Positions 7,592-16,405 of a stretch of DNA of 64,000 nt are shown one piece after another. Source of the stretch: Streptomyces asiaticus (GTDB lineage Bacteria > Actinomycetota > Actinomycetes > Streptomycetales > Streptomycetaceae). The stretch spans positions 1,674,001-1,738,000 of the forward strand of contig NZ_JAGSHX010000006.1 in NCBI RefSeq assembly GCF_018138715.1. The letters are read 5' to 3'. The notes under the pieces were generated by a model, which was not told the DNA's origin, ran no database searches, and saw only the letters and a list, made by a program, of their open reading frames with translations. Each line of letters begins with the position of its first letter. Position 1 is the stretch's first letter. Made by a program: the position numbers and the translations under genes.

Positions 7592-9613
7592 GTGACCATG
7601 GCGTCAGTTCTCCGCACACGTCCCCGCAGCAGACCTCCCCGCTCCCGTACCAGACCGTGGCGGCGGCGCGCCTCCGTGCTCCTCACCGCCGTGGCGCTGG
7701 CCCTGATCCCGCTTCCGGTACGGGCCGCGGACACGGATTCCTCCGCGTCCGCGGCCCGCGCCGACTCCGGCTCCAGCTCCGGCTCCAGCTCCGGCTCCAG
7801 CTCCGACTCCGGCTTCGAACAACAGGTCCTCTTCAAGTCTGCCCAGGAACAGGGCTACTCCTGCTTCCGGATCCCGGCGGTCGTCAAGGCCAAGGACGGC
7901 ACCCTGCTGGCCTTCGCCGAGGGCCGGGTCGACAACTGCGGTGACGCCGGGGACATCGATCTGGTCCTCAAGCGCTCCACCGACGGCGGCCGCACCTGGG
8001 GCCCGCTCCAGGTGGTCAACGACGGCAACGGTGACACCCACGGCAACCCCGCGCCCATCGTGGACCAGCGCACCGGCCGCGTCGTGCTCGCCAGCACCTA
8101 CAACACCGGCCGCGACGACTCCCAGAGCTGCGACGTCCCCTGTGACCGCTCCCCGCACCTCCAGTACAGCGACGACAACGGCGCCACCTGGTCGGCCCCG
8201 CGCGATCTGAGCTCCTCACTGATGCCGGCCCAGTGGAACTCCTGGTACGCCACCGGCCCCGTCCACGGCATCCAGCTCCAGCGCGGACGCCACAAGGGCC
8301 GGCTGGTCTTCACCCTCAACACCGAGAGCTTCAGCGGCGGCCGCATCACCGACAACCACGCCGCGCTCGCCTACAGCGACGACGGCGGCGACCGCTGGCG
8401 CATCGGCGCGGTGGACAGCTATCCGCTCGCGGAGGACGGCACCTTCCGCCAGAAGCCGTCCGAGATGACGCTGGTGGAGCGGGCCGACGGCTCGATCTAC
8501 GTCAACGGCCGGGAGCAGGACGGCACCGATCTCGGCCACCGCGACTACGCCATCAGCCGGGACGGCGGCCAGAGCTTCACCGCGCCCTTCCGCACCATCC
8601 CCGATCTGCCCACCCCTCAGGTGCAGGGCTCGATCCTGCGGCTGCGCGACCCGGCCCGCGACGGCTACAGCCGACTGCTCTTCTCCGCCCCCGCCGACCC
8701 CGACCGCCGCCGCACCATGATGGTCCGCTCCTCCTGGGACGAGGCCCGTACCTGGGACGGTGTCGACCGCGGCAAGGTCGTCACCACCGACTGGTCCGGC
8801 TACTCGGACATGGTCGCGATCTCCCGCGACACGGTGGGGTTGCTGTACGAGGGCGGTGCGGTGGACGCCCGTGACGAGATCCGCTTCGCCCGCTTCACCG
8901 AGGACTGGCTGGGCTCCCGGCGGCCGCCCTCCCCCACCACCGACGACCGCGCGCCCGGCGCCCGGCCCGCAACCGTGCTCGGCGGCGCGGCGGGGCGTGA
9001 CGACGGCCGCTTCGGCGACGCGCTGTCGTTCGACGGCACGGACGACGCCGTACGGGTCCCGTACCGGAACGCCCTGCCGCTCGGCACCCGCGACTTCACC
9101 GTGAGCCTGTGGTTCCGCTACTCGGCCGCCTCCGGGCAGCATCCGTTCCTGTGGATGGGCGGCATCGGCAACAAACAGCCACAGGTCTGGCTGCGGGGTG
9201 AGCCCGGGAGCAACCGGATCCGGGCGCTGATGACCACGGTCAACGGCTTCGCCACCTTCACCAGTGCCTCGGTGTCCACCGACGCCGCGTACAACGACGG
9301 GCAGTGGCACCACATCGCCCTCGTCCGCAGCGGCGGACGGCTCTCCCTCACCGTGGACGGGGGCACCGCGGTCACCGCCCCCGACGCCCCGGGCACCGTG
9401 AGCCGCACCGCGCCCTTCGGCCTCCATCTCGGCCAGGCCGTGGACAGCCGGTCCTCTATGACGGGCGATCTCGATGAGTTCCGCCTGTACGCCCGCGCCC
9501 TGTCCGACACCGAACTGCGCCGCGTCCGCGAGTTCAACGCCCCGCTCGACGACCCTCACTCCGGCGCCCTCGTCCACCTCCCGCTCGACCGCGTGCGGTC
9601 ATCCCACGGCTAG
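7592..9613 (+). CDS. Secreted exo-alpha-sialidase (GH33) with LamG-like domain
   Basis: 673 residues. GTG 7592 is preferred over ATG 7598 because AAGGG at 7581-7585 is 6 bases upstream. Signal peptide (twin-Arg-rich basic N-region, hydrophobic stretch to PVRAAD), a Ser/Gly linker of repeated GSSS units (residues about 59-74), then the sialidase propeller. The FRIP motif has Arg93, and four Asp boxes are visible (STDGGRTW, SDDNGATW, SDDGGDRW, SRDGGQSF). Residues about 455-660 form a concanavalin A/LamG fold that probably binds carbohydrate. The enzyme should release terminal sialic acid from host or environmental glycans outside the cell. The stop overlaps the convergent VOC gene by 4 bases. 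Confidence 0.93.
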   Translation: MTMASVLRTRPRSRPPRSRTRPWRRRASVLLTAVALALIPLPVRAADTDSSASAARADSGSSSGSSSGSSSDSGFEQQVLFKSAQEQGYSCFRIPAVVKAKDGTLLAFAEGRVDNCGDAGDIDLVLKRSTDGGRTWGPLQVVNDGNGDTHGNPAPIVDQRTGRVVLASTYNTGRDDSQSCDVPCDRSPHLQYSDDNGATWSAPRDLSSSLMPAQWNSWYATGPVHGIQLQRGRHKGRLVFTLNTESFSGGRITDNHAALAYSDDGGDRWRIGAVDSYPLAEDGTFRQKPSEMTLVERADGSIYVNGREQDGTDLGHRDYAISRDGGQSFTAPFRTIPDLPTPQVQGSILRLRDPARDGYSRLLFSAPADPDRRRTMMVRSSWDEARTWDGVDRGKVVTTDWSGYSDMVAISRDTVGLLYEGGAVDARDEIRFARFTEDWLGSRRPPSPTTDDRAPGARPATVLGGAAGRDDGRFGDALSFDGTDDAVRVPYRNALPLGTRDFTVSLWFRYSAASGQHPFLWMGGIGNKQPQVWLRGEPGSNRIRALMTTVNGFATFTSASVSTDAAYNDGQWHHIALVRSGGRLSLTVDGGTAVTAPDAPGTVSRTAPFGLHLGQAVDSRSSMTGDLDEFRLYARALSDTELRRVREFNAPLDDPHSGALVHLPLDRVRSSHG

Positions 9614-10068
9614 ACGACGCAGAACTCATTGCCCTCCGGGTCCTGGAGCACCACCGCGTAGTGCTCCATCTCCGGCTCGTCCATGATCCGCTGGACCGTG
9701 GCTCCGGCCTTCTTCAGCCGGTCCACGGTCGCGGTGACGCGCTCGGTGCGGACCGCGAGGGGCACATCCCGCCCACCGCCCACCTTCAGATCGAGATGCA
9801 GCCGGTTCTTGGTGACCTTGGACTCCGGAACCTGCTGGAACCACACCCGCGGGCCCTGCCCCTCCGGATCCACGATGGACTCCGGGGTCTCCCCGGCCCC
9901 GGGGGGCAGCTCCTCCGCGGGCACCCCCATGTCCGCCCAGTACTCCCGCCAGGTGGCTTGGCCGCCCGGCGGGGGCTCGGGCACATAGCCCAGGGCCTCG
10001 GACCAGAAGGCCACCATCCGGTGTGGCTCGGCACAGTCGATGGTCAGTTGCAGCGTGAGCGTCGTCAT
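9610..10068 (-). CDS. VOC/glyoxalase-superfamily protein
   Basis: 152 residues on the minus strand. The N-terminus LTIDCAEPHRMVAFWSEALGY and the C-terminus VVLQDPEGNEFCVV are the two halves of a vicinal-oxygen-chelate fold, with candidate metal ligands His (LHLDLKV) and Glu (GNEFCV). Many such Streptomyces proteins are annotated as glyoxalase-like and some confer binding-type resistance, but the activity is not predictable here. It overlaps the sialidase stop tail to tail (shared CTAG). Confidence 0.85.
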   Translation of the reverse strand: MTTLTLQLTIDCAEPHRMVAFWSEALGYVPEPPPGGQATWREYWADMGVPAEELPPGAGETPESIVDPEGQGPRVWFQQVPESKVTKNRLHLDLKVGGGRDVPLAVRTERVTATVDRLKKAGATVQRIMDEPEMEHYAVVLQDPEGNEFCVV

Positions 10069-10165
10069 GTCCGAAGCCTCTCAGAGGGGTCTGACAACGG
10101 GGCCCGGCGTGGTGCGTCCCGCTTGAGCGGTGTCCGACGGATCGTGTCGCCTGCGGCGGGCTGCT

Positions 10166-10657
10166 TTCCCCTCCCCGCCCCTTCCCGAAACTGGGGCTCC
10201 GCCCCAGCCCCCGGAATCCAGGGGCGAAGCCCCCTGCCACGCGGCCGAGCCACATTTCGATACCACGGGAAGAAGCCACCGGCACCCAGCGCCATCCGAC
10301 GGACCCCAACGCCCGGCGCAGCGGCTGCTCCACCCCCACCCCAAACCCCGGAGTCCAGGGGCGAAGCCCCCTGCCACGCGGCCGAGCCGCACGTCGATCC
10401 CGCCGGAAGGGGCTACCCGCACCCAGGGGCGTCCGACGGGCCCCAACGCCTGGGACCGGACTGCTCCGCCCCCACCCCAGACCCCGGAATCCAGGCGCAA
10501 AACCTCCCACGCCGCCGAGCCGCACATCGACGCCACACGAAGGAGCCACCCGCACCCAGCGCCATCCGACAGACCCCAACGCCTGGCAGCGGGCTGCTCA
10601 GCCAACCCCGGGGTCCAGGGGCGGGGCCCTGGTAGTGGGAAGGGGCGGGGAGGGGAA
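10166..10657. repeat. Intergenic repeat element: 136-bp tandem units between 22-bp inverted ends
   Basis: The 647-base gap between the VOC and methyltransferase genes is filled by this element. Its ends are inverted copies of a C-rich 22-mer: TTCCCCTCCCCGCCCCTTCC at 10166-10185 and its complement at 10638-10657. Inside, a unit containing CCGGA.TCCAGGGGCGAAGCC, then CCACGCGGCCGAGCC and ATCCGACGGACCCCAACGCC, recurs at 10211, 10348, 10484 and 10608. The same ends flank a single short unit at 55613-55735. No convincing coding sequence is present; open frames across it are by-products of GC bias. Confidence 0.8.
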
Positions 10658-10701
10658 AGCATCGATATGCGGCTCCGCCGCGTGGTCCGCCGGGCCCCCG
10701 C

Positions 10702-10707
10702 TAGGGT
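10702..10707 (+). promoter_or_regulatory. -10 box of a leaderless methyltransferase transcript
   Basis: TAGGGT lies 8 bases before GTG 10716; no Shine-Dalgarno sequence is present, which fits a leaderless message. Confidence 0.5.
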
Positions 10708-10715
10708 GTTCAGCC

Positions 10716-11462
10716 GTGACCGAAGCCGACTTCCTCCACTCCACCCGGGCGTCCTACGACGCCATGGCCCTTGACTACGACGAGCGTTTCCGCGATGAAC
10801 TGGCGGCCCAGACGCTGGAACGGGCGATGTTCGCCGGTTTCGCCGAGCTGGTGCGGAACGCCGGGGGCGGACCGGTGGCCGATGTGGGCTGCGGGCCGGG
10901 CCGGGTGACCGCGCATCTCCACGGTCTGGGGCTGTCCGTGTACGGGATCGACCTGTCGCCGCGGATGGTGGAGCTGGCCCGGCGGGAGCACCCCGGGCTG
11001 CGGTTCGAGGAGGGGTCGATGCTGGCCCTGGACATCCCGGACGGCACCCTCGCCGCCGTGGTGGCGTGGTACTCCACGATCCACATTCCGCAGGAGCGGC
11101 TGCCGGATGTGTTCGCCGAGTTCCACCGGGTGCTGGCCCCCGGTGGATACGTGCTGGTGGGCTTCCAGGTGGGCGATGAGCAGCGGGACTACACGGAGGC
11201 GTTCGGCCATGAGGTGTCGCTGACCTTCCGCCGGTGGCAGCCGGACCGGATCGCCGAGTTGCTGGCCGGGGCCGGACTGCCGGTCCACGCCCGGACCTTC
11301 CGGGAACCGGAGCGCTGGGAACCCACCCCGCAGGCGTCTCTCATCGCCCGCAAGCCGCTGCCGCCTGCCGAAGACGGCGACGGAGATGCGGATGGAGATG
11401 CGGATGGAGACGGCGACCGAGACGGAGACCAGACCGTCGGAAACCCGGCCGCCACCCGCTGA
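10716..11462 (+). CDS. Class I SAM-dependent methyltransferase
   Basis: 248 residues. Motif I is VADVGCGPGRVTAHL (SAM-binding glycine loop, about residues 50-64), the acidic end of strand 2 is YGIDLSPRMVELA, and the post-motif region FHRVLAPGGYVLVGF is typical of Methyltransf_11/25 proteins. GTG 10716 is chosen because TAGGGT sits 8 bases upstream (leaderless start); this agrees with the start of homology (SYDAMALDYDERF). The C-terminal 30 residues are an unusual acidic tail of Asp-Gly repeats, written by an imprecise 6-12 bp DNA repeat (11376-11430). Substrate unknown. Confidence 0.9.
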   Translation: MTEADFLHSTRASYDAMALDYDERFRDELAAQTLERAMFAGFAELVRNAGGGPVADVGCGPGRVTAHLHGLGLSVYGIDLSPRMVELARREHPGLRFEEGSMLALDIPDGTLAAVVAWYSTIHIPQERLPDVFAEFHRVLAPGGYVLVGFQVGDEQRDYTEAFGHEVSLTFRRWQPDRIAELLAGAGLPVHARTFREPERWEPTPQASLIARKPLPPAEDGDGDADGDADGDGDRDGDQTVGNPAATR

Positions 11463-11464
11463 CG

Positions 11465-12679
11465 TCAGACGCGGGTCAGGGCAGGGTCGTCCGCGCTGTC
11501 CGTATCAGCCTGAGCCACGGACGACCGGTTCCCGGCTTCCGTCCCCGCCGCCTCCGGCGCCCGCGCCGCGAAGCGGCGGGCCAGCACCGCGCAGACCATC
11601 AGCTGCATCTGGTGGAAGAGCATCAGCGGCAGCACCGCCAGGCTCGCCTGGGCTCCGAAGAGCACGCTCGCCATCGGCAGCCCGGCGGCCAGGCTCTTCT
11701 TCGACCCCGCGAACACGATCGTGATCCGGTCCTCGCGGACGAAGCCCAGCTTCCGCGAGCCGTACGAGGTGAGCGTGAGCATCACCGTGAGCAGGACCGC
11801 CTCGACGCCGAGCAGGATCGCCAGCCGCGCCGGGGTCACCTGGTGCCAGATGCCCCGGACCATGCCCTCGCTGAACGCCGCGTAGACCACGAGCAGCACC
11901 GAGCCCCGGTCCACAAGACGCAGCACCGCCCGGTGGCGCGAGATGAAGCCGCCGATCCAGCGGCGCAGCAGCTGACCGGCGAGGAAGGGGGCCAGCAGCT
12001 GAAGCCCGATCTTGATCATCGAGTCGGCCGAGAAGCCGCCTCCGCTGCCCCCCAGCAACAGCGCGACCAGCGCCGGGGTGACCACCACGCCGAGCAGGCT
12101 GGAGAAGGAGCCCGCGCAGATCGCGGCGGCCGCATTGCCCCGGGCGATCGAGGTGAAGGCGATGGAGGACTGGACCGTGGAGGGCACCAGGCACAGGAAG
12201 AGCAGCCCGGTGTAGAGGGGATGCGTCAGCACGTACGGCACCAGGCCGCGCGCGGCCAGGCCGAGGGCCGGGAAGATGACGAAGGTGCACACCAGCACGG
12301 TCAGATGGAGCCGCCAGTGGCGCACCCCGTCCAGCGCCTCCCGGGTGGAGAGCCGGGCGCCGTAGAGGAAGAAGAGGAAGGCGACCGCGACCGTGGTGGC
12401 CCCGTCGGTGATGGTGGCGGCCCGGCCGCTGACCGGGAGCAGCACGGCGAGCGCCACGGTGCCGATGAGCCCGAGGATGAAACCGTCCAGGGGGAGCCAG
12501 GAGGGAAGGGCGGGAAGGGCAGGAAGGGCGATCTTGCGCAGACGCAGGCGGTGCGGGCGGTGCGAGGGGTGCGGGCGGTGCGGGCTGGGCATTCGTTCTC
12601 TTTCTCGCTCTTTCTCGGCTGGCCTGGCATTTTCGGACACGGACGGGGCCCCGTTCATCATGCTCTCGATCAAGGCCAT
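11465..12679 (-). CDS. Bile acid:sodium symporter-family transporter (SBF/SLC10A7-like)
   Basis: 404 residues from ATG 12679. About ten membrane helices start at residue 60 (LDGFILGLIGTVALAVLLP), with family stretches FLFFLYGARLSTREAL, LCLVPSTVQSSIAFTS, GNAAAAICAG and SKKSLAAGLPMASVLFG. The start is uncertain: TATACG lies 9 bases before ATG 12679 (leaderless), while ATG 12592 would give a shorter, more usual N-terminus. It is divergent from a LysR regulator, a common arrangement for regulator and target. A paralogue is encoded at 27457-28494. SBF7 proteins move organic anions with sodium; the substrate here is not known. Confidence 0.88.
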   Translation of the reverse strand: MALIESMMNGAPSVSENARPAEKERERERMPSPHRPHPSHRPHRLRLRKIALPALPALPSWLPLDGFILGLIGTVALAVLLPVSGRAATITDGATTVAVAFLFFLYGARLSTREALDGVRHWRLHLTVLVCTFVIFPALGLAARGLVPYVLTHPLYTGLLFLCLVPSTVQSSIAFTSIARGNAAAAICAGSFSSLLGVVVTPALVALLLGGSGGGFSADSMIKIGLQLLAPFLAGQLLRRWIGGFISRHRAVLRLVDRGSVLLVVYAAFSEGMVRGIWHQVTPARLAILLGVEAVLLTVMLTLTSYGSRKLGFVREDRITIVFAGSKKSLAAGLPMASVLFGAQASLAVLPLMLFHQMQLMVCAVLARRFAARAPEAAGTEAGNRSSVAQADTDSADDPALTRV

Positions 12680-12746
12680 CGGGAATCCCGTATACCGCTC
12701 TGACTGTCATCGCGTCCCGTGATGGCCTCGGCGTACAGTGGCCGCC

Positions 12747-13640
12747 ATGTACGACCCCGCCCAGCTCCGGACGTTTCTCGCGGTGTCCCAGACCCTCAGC
12801 TTCACCCAGGCCGCCGACCGCCTCGGGGTGCGCCAGTCCACCGTGAGCCAGCAGGTGCGCAAGCTGGAGGCGGCCGTGGGGCGGCAGCTCTTCGCCCGCG
12901 ACACCCACGGGGTGGAGCTGACCGAGGACGGCGAGGCGATGCTGGGGTTCGCCCGCTCCATCCTGGAGGCGAACGAGCGGGCGGCGAGCTGGTTCCGGGG
13001 CACCCGGCTGCGCGGCCGGCTGCGCTTCGGCGCCTCGGAGGACTTCGTGGTCACCCGGCTGCCGGAGATCCTGGAGGGGTTCCGCCGCGACCATCCCGAG
13101 GTGGACCTGGAGCTCACCGTCGAGCTGTCGGGCACCCTGCACGAGCGGCTGGAGGCGGGCAAGCTGGATCTGGTGCTGGCCAAGCGGTCGGAGGACCGGC
13201 CGGGCGGGCAGCTGGTGTGGCGGGACCGGCTGGTGTGGATCGGCGCCGAGCGGCTGCGGCTGGATCCGGACCGTCCGCTGCCCCTGATCGTCTTCCCGCC
13301 GCCCGGGCTGACCCGGGCCCGCGCGCTGGATGTGCTGGAGCGGCACGGCAGGTCATGGCGGATCGTGTGCACCAGCGGCAGTCTCAACGGACTGGTCGCG
13401 GCGGCCCGCGCCGGGCTCGGGGTGATGGCCCACACCCATGGCCTGATTCCGCCCGGCCTGGCGCCGGTCCCCGAACGGGCCGGACTGCCCGACCTCGGCC
13501 CGGTGGATTTCGTACTGTTGTACGGAAAGCGTCGGCGGGAGGACGCCTCGCACGCCGCCGCGGAGCGACTCGCCGCCGCGATCCTGGCCGGGCCTGTGCC
13601 ACGATCGGAGAGATTTCGTGCAGAAGACCGTTACATATGA
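12747..13640 (+). CDS. LysR-family transcriptional regulator
   Basis: 297 residues from ATG 12747; TACAGT at 12734-12739 is 7 bases upstream, so the transcript is probably leaderless. The N-terminal winged helix (LRTFLAVSQTLSFTQAADRLGVRQSTVSQQVRKLE, shown here in two halves: FTQAADRLGV and STVSQQVRKLE) is classical. A periplasmic-binding-like effector domain begins near residue 90 (LRFGASEDFVVTRLPEIL). It is divergent from the SBF transporter, with 67 bases between them if that gene starts at 12679, and most likely controls it in response to the transported anion. The region includes the LysR-like dyad ATCGCG..CGTGAT. Confidence 0.92.
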   Translation: MYDPAQLRTFLAVSQTLSFTQAADRLGVRQSTVSQQVRKLEAAVGRQLFARDTHGVELTEDGEAMLGFARSILEANERAASWFRGTRLRGRLRFGASEDFVVTRLPEILEGFRRDHPEVDLELTVELSGTLHERLEAGKLDLVLAKRSEDRPGGQLVWRDRLVWIGAERLRLDPDRPLPLIVFPPPGLTRARALDVLERHGRSWRIVCTSGSLNGLVAAARAGLGVMAHTHGLIPPGLAPVPERAGLPDLGPVDFVLLYGKRRREDASHAAAERLAAAILAGPVPRSERFRAEDRYI

Positions 13641-13784
13641 GCCACACACGCGGCGCATAGGACCAGACTCCACGCAATCCGCCCTCGCCAACGCCTGATT
13701 GGTGCCCTTTCACCTCACTGTCCGCCCGGCATTCCGTACGTTCCGGGCACAAAACACCTCTCCCGCATCGGGGGCCGGATCGGG

Positions 13785-13820
13785 TACGGTCGCGGCGCTG
13801 TGCCCAGCGGCTTCAAGGAG
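13785..13820 (+). promoter_or_regulatory. -10 box and ribosome-binding site of the acyl-CoA ligase gene
   Basis: TACGGT (13785-13790) could be a -10. AAGGAG at 13815-13820 is 6 bases before TTG 13827 and decides the start in favour of TTG over the upstream in-frame GTG 13800. Confidence 0.5.
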
Positions 13821-13826
13821 CAGGTA

Positions 13827-15653
13827 TTGCGCGAGTTCACCGTCCCCCCGTTGGCGACGCCGCCTCAGGCCGGAGGACTGGCGGACGCCGTCTTCGACCA
13901 TGCGGACTCCGACCCCCTCCGGGTTGCACTGGCGCGCAAGACGGCGGACGGCGGCTGGCAGAACGTGACCGCGGGCCAGTTCCGGGACGAGGTGACGGCG
14001 CTCGCCAAGGGCCTGCTGGCCCGTGGTGTCCGGTTCGGCGACCGCGTCGCCATCATGTGCCCCACCCGCTATGAGTGGACGCTCTTCGACTTCGCCCTGT
14101 GGGCCATCGGCGCCCAGAGCGTCCCGCTGTACCCCACCTCCTCCGCCGAGCAGGTCTGCTGGATGCTGCATGACGCGGGGGTCTCCGCCTGTGTCGTGGA
14201 GCATGAGGACCATGCGATGACGGTCGGCTCGGTGGTCGGCCGGCTGCCGCATCTGCGGCAGCTGTGGCAGCTGGACGCGGGAGCGCTGGAGGAGCTGCTG
14301 GCGGCCGGGGAATCCGTCGAGGACGATCTGGTGGAACGGCACCGGCTGGCCGTCACCCCCGAGCAGCCCGCGACCATCATCTACACCTCCGGCACCACCG
14401 GCCGCCCCAAGGGCTGTGTGATCACCCACGCCAATCTGATGGCGGAATGCGACAACATCGTCGAGCGGTACGAGGAGGCCTTCCACTCCAAGCGGGGTGA
14501 CGAGGCCGCCACCCTGCTCTTCCTCCCGCTCGCCCATGTCTTCGGCCGGATGGTGGAGGTCGCCGCCATCCGCGGCAGAGTCAAGCTCGGTCACCAGCCC
14601 AGGCTCTCGGCCGCCGCGCTGCTGCCCGATCTGAAGACGTTCCGGCCGACCTTCATCCTCGCGGTGCCGTACATCTTCGAGAAGGTGTTCGCGGCGGCCC
14701 GCCGCAAGGCCGAGGCGGAGGGCAAGCTGGGGGTGTTCGAGAAGGCCGTGGACGTGGCGGTGCGGTACGCAGAGGCGCAGGAGGCCAAGGCGTTCGGCAC
14801 CGGGCCGGGTCCGGGCGCCGGGCTGCGGATGCAGCACCAGTTCTTCGAGAAGGCCGTCTACGGCAAGGTGCGCGCCGCGATGGGCGGCCGGGTGCGGCAC
14901 GCGATGTCGGGCGGTTCGGGCATGGAGCGGCGGCTCGGCCTGTTCTTCGCGGGCGCGGGCGTCATCATCTACGAGGGCTACGGCCTCACCGAGTCCACCG
15001 CCGCCGCCACCGCCAACCCGCCCGAGCAGACCCGCTTCGGCACGGTCGGCGTGCCGATCCCCGGCACCACGGTCCACCTCGCCGACGACGGCGAGGTGTG
15101 GGTGCGCGGCGGCCAGGTCTTCGAGGGCTACCTCGGCGATCCCAAGGCGACCGACGCGGTGCTGCGCGACGGCTGGCTCGCCACCGGCGACCTGGGCACG
15201 CTGGACGACGACGGCTATCTCACCATCACCGGGCGGAAGAAGGAGATCCTGGTGACCTCCAGCGGCAAGTCGGTCTCCCCGGCGGGCCTGGAGGAGCGGG
15301 TGCGGGCGCATCCGCTGGTGGCCCAGTGCATCGTGGTGGGCAATGACCGCCCGTATGTCGCGGCGCTGGTCACCCTGGACTCGGAGGCGGTCGCGCACTG
15401 GCTGACGATGCGCGGCAAGCCGGAGCTGCCGCCGGGCGAGCTGGTCCGGGACCCCGATCTGGAGACCGAGATCCGGCGGGCGGTGGTCGCGGCGAACACC
15501 ACCGTTTCCCAGGCGGAGTCGATTCGCACCTTCCGGATACTTGCCGCGCAGTTCTCCGAGGAGCATGGTCTGCTGACGCCGTCGCTGAAATTGAAGCGAA
15601 AGGCCATCGAACAGGCGTACGCCGTCGAGGTCGAGGCGCTGTACACCACCTGA
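13827..15653 (+). CDS. Long-chain fatty acid-CoA ligase (AMP-binding)
   Basis: 608 residues. TTG 13827 is chosen: it has AAGGAG 6 bases upstream and gives the N-terminus MREFTVPPLA seen in Streptomyces relatives. ANL-superfamily motifs are intact: YTSGTTGRPKGC (phosphate loop), YEGYGLTEST (A5), WLATGDLG (A7) and GRKKEILVTSSGKSVSP (hinge and C-terminal lysine region). It activates fatty acids to acyl-CoA through an acyl-adenylate, in the cytoplasm or at the membrane. Two genes follow in the same direction after 19 and 58 bases and may be co-transcribed. Confidence 0.93.
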   Translation: MREFTVPPLATPPQAGGLADAVFDHADSDPLRVALARKTADGGWQNVTAGQFRDEVTALAKGLLARGVRFGDRVAIMCPTRYEWTLFDFALWAIGAQSVPLYPTSSAEQVCWMLHDAGVSACVVEHEDHAMTVGSVVGRLPHLRQLWQLDAGALEELLAAGESVEDDLVERHRLAVTPEQPATIIYTSGTTGRPKGCVITHANLMAECDNIVERYEEAFHSKRGDEAATLLFLPLAHVFGRMVEVAAIRGRVKLGHQPRLSAAALLPDLKTFRPTFILAVPYIFEKVFAAARRKAEAEGKLGVFEKAVDVAVRYAEAQEAKAFGTGPGPGAGLRMQHQFFEKAVYGKVRAAMGGRVRHAMSGGSGMERRLGLFFAGAGVIIYEGYGLTESTAAATANPPEQTRFGTVGVPIPGTTVHLADDGEVWVRGGQVFEGYLGDPKATDAVLRDGWLATGDLGTLDDDGYLTITGRKKEILVTSSGKSVSPAGLEERVRAHPLVAQCIVVGNDRPYVAALVTLDSEAVAHWLTMRGKPELPPGELVRDPDLETEIRRAVVAANTTVSQAESIRTFRILAAQFSEEHGLLTPSLKLKRKAIEQAYAVEVEALYTT

Positions 15654-15672
15654 GCCGCGAAGGGGGCACGAA

Positions 15673-16347
15673 ATGATCGATGTCATTCTCCCCGAACTTC
15701 CCGAACGCGAATTGGCCCTGCTGTCCGAGGAGACACCCCAGCCCAGCGGCCCGAGGCTGGCCGGGCGGGTGGTCCTGGGCGGGCCGGTGGCCTTACCGGT
15801 CACGGCCGACCTCGTCGGGACGGATCCGGAGCTGCTGGACTTCCTGCGCACCGAGGCGGACAACGCCGTCTATCACCTGGTGCATCTGTCGGTGACCTGC
15901 GCCCGGGACGCGCCGGACCCCGCCCTGCACTCGGTCAATCTCGATCTCAGTCTCACGGCGGAACCGGTGCGACGGGGCACCGCGGTCTTCCAGCCGGTGG
16001 CCTGGTCCATGACCCCGCGCCAGCTCACCGCCGAGGTGACGGCGTCGGCGCCCGCGGCCCACCTCGGCCCGCGGCTCGGGTTTCAGGACGGTGGCGACAC
16101 CGCCTTCGGCGAGCGGGTCTGTCTGGAGGCGCGGCGGGAGCTGCGCTCCGACCCGGGCTGGGAGATCCGGCACACCTCCGCGGTGCGCATCGGGGGCACG
16201 TACCGGCTGGCCATGGTGGTACGGGCGCCGCGCGGGGCGGTGACCCGGGCGGCGGTCGCGGTGGGCGCCACGGTGCGCGAGGGGCACACCCTGCACCGCT
16301 TCCGGGAGGAGCTCGAGGAACCGCTGCGCCTGGCCGCGCTTCAGTAG
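15673..16347 (+). CDS. Uncharacterised protein encoded with an EAD1-CHAT protein
   Basis: 224 residues; AAGGGGG lies 8 bases before ATG 15673, 19 bases after the ligase stop. I do not recognise a family. No signal peptide or membrane helix is seen. The predicted pattern is mostly beta strands with two similar halves (around LHSVNLDLSLTAEPV and IGGTYRLAMVVRAP), ending in a charged helix. Codon 41 (15793-15795) is TTA, so translation should depend on the bldA tRNA. Its neighbour also contains TTA codons, which suggests the two are expressed together late in growth. It could be a partner or substrate of the CHAT protein; that is inference from position only. Confidence 0.7.
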   Translation: MIDVILPELPERELALLSEETPQPSGPRLAGRVVLGGPVALPVTADLVGTDPELLDFLRTEADNAVYHLVHLSVTCARDAPDPALHSVNLDLSLTAEPVRRGTAVFQPVAWSMTPRQLTAEVTASAPAAHLGPRLGFQDGGDTAFGERVCLEARRELRSDPGWEIRHTSAVRIGGTYRLAMVVRAPRGAVTRAAVAVGATVREGHTLHRFREELEEPLRLAALQ

Positions 16348-16405
16348 GGACGAAACGCGGGGGCCACGGAACGGTACGAGCACAGGCGAGGAGCGGCGGA
16401 ACACG

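Noticed and set aside
10130..10774. Frames of 190-320 codons through the repeat element
   Set aside because: They are low-complexity Pro/Arg/Gly translations of tandem repeats with no start signal.
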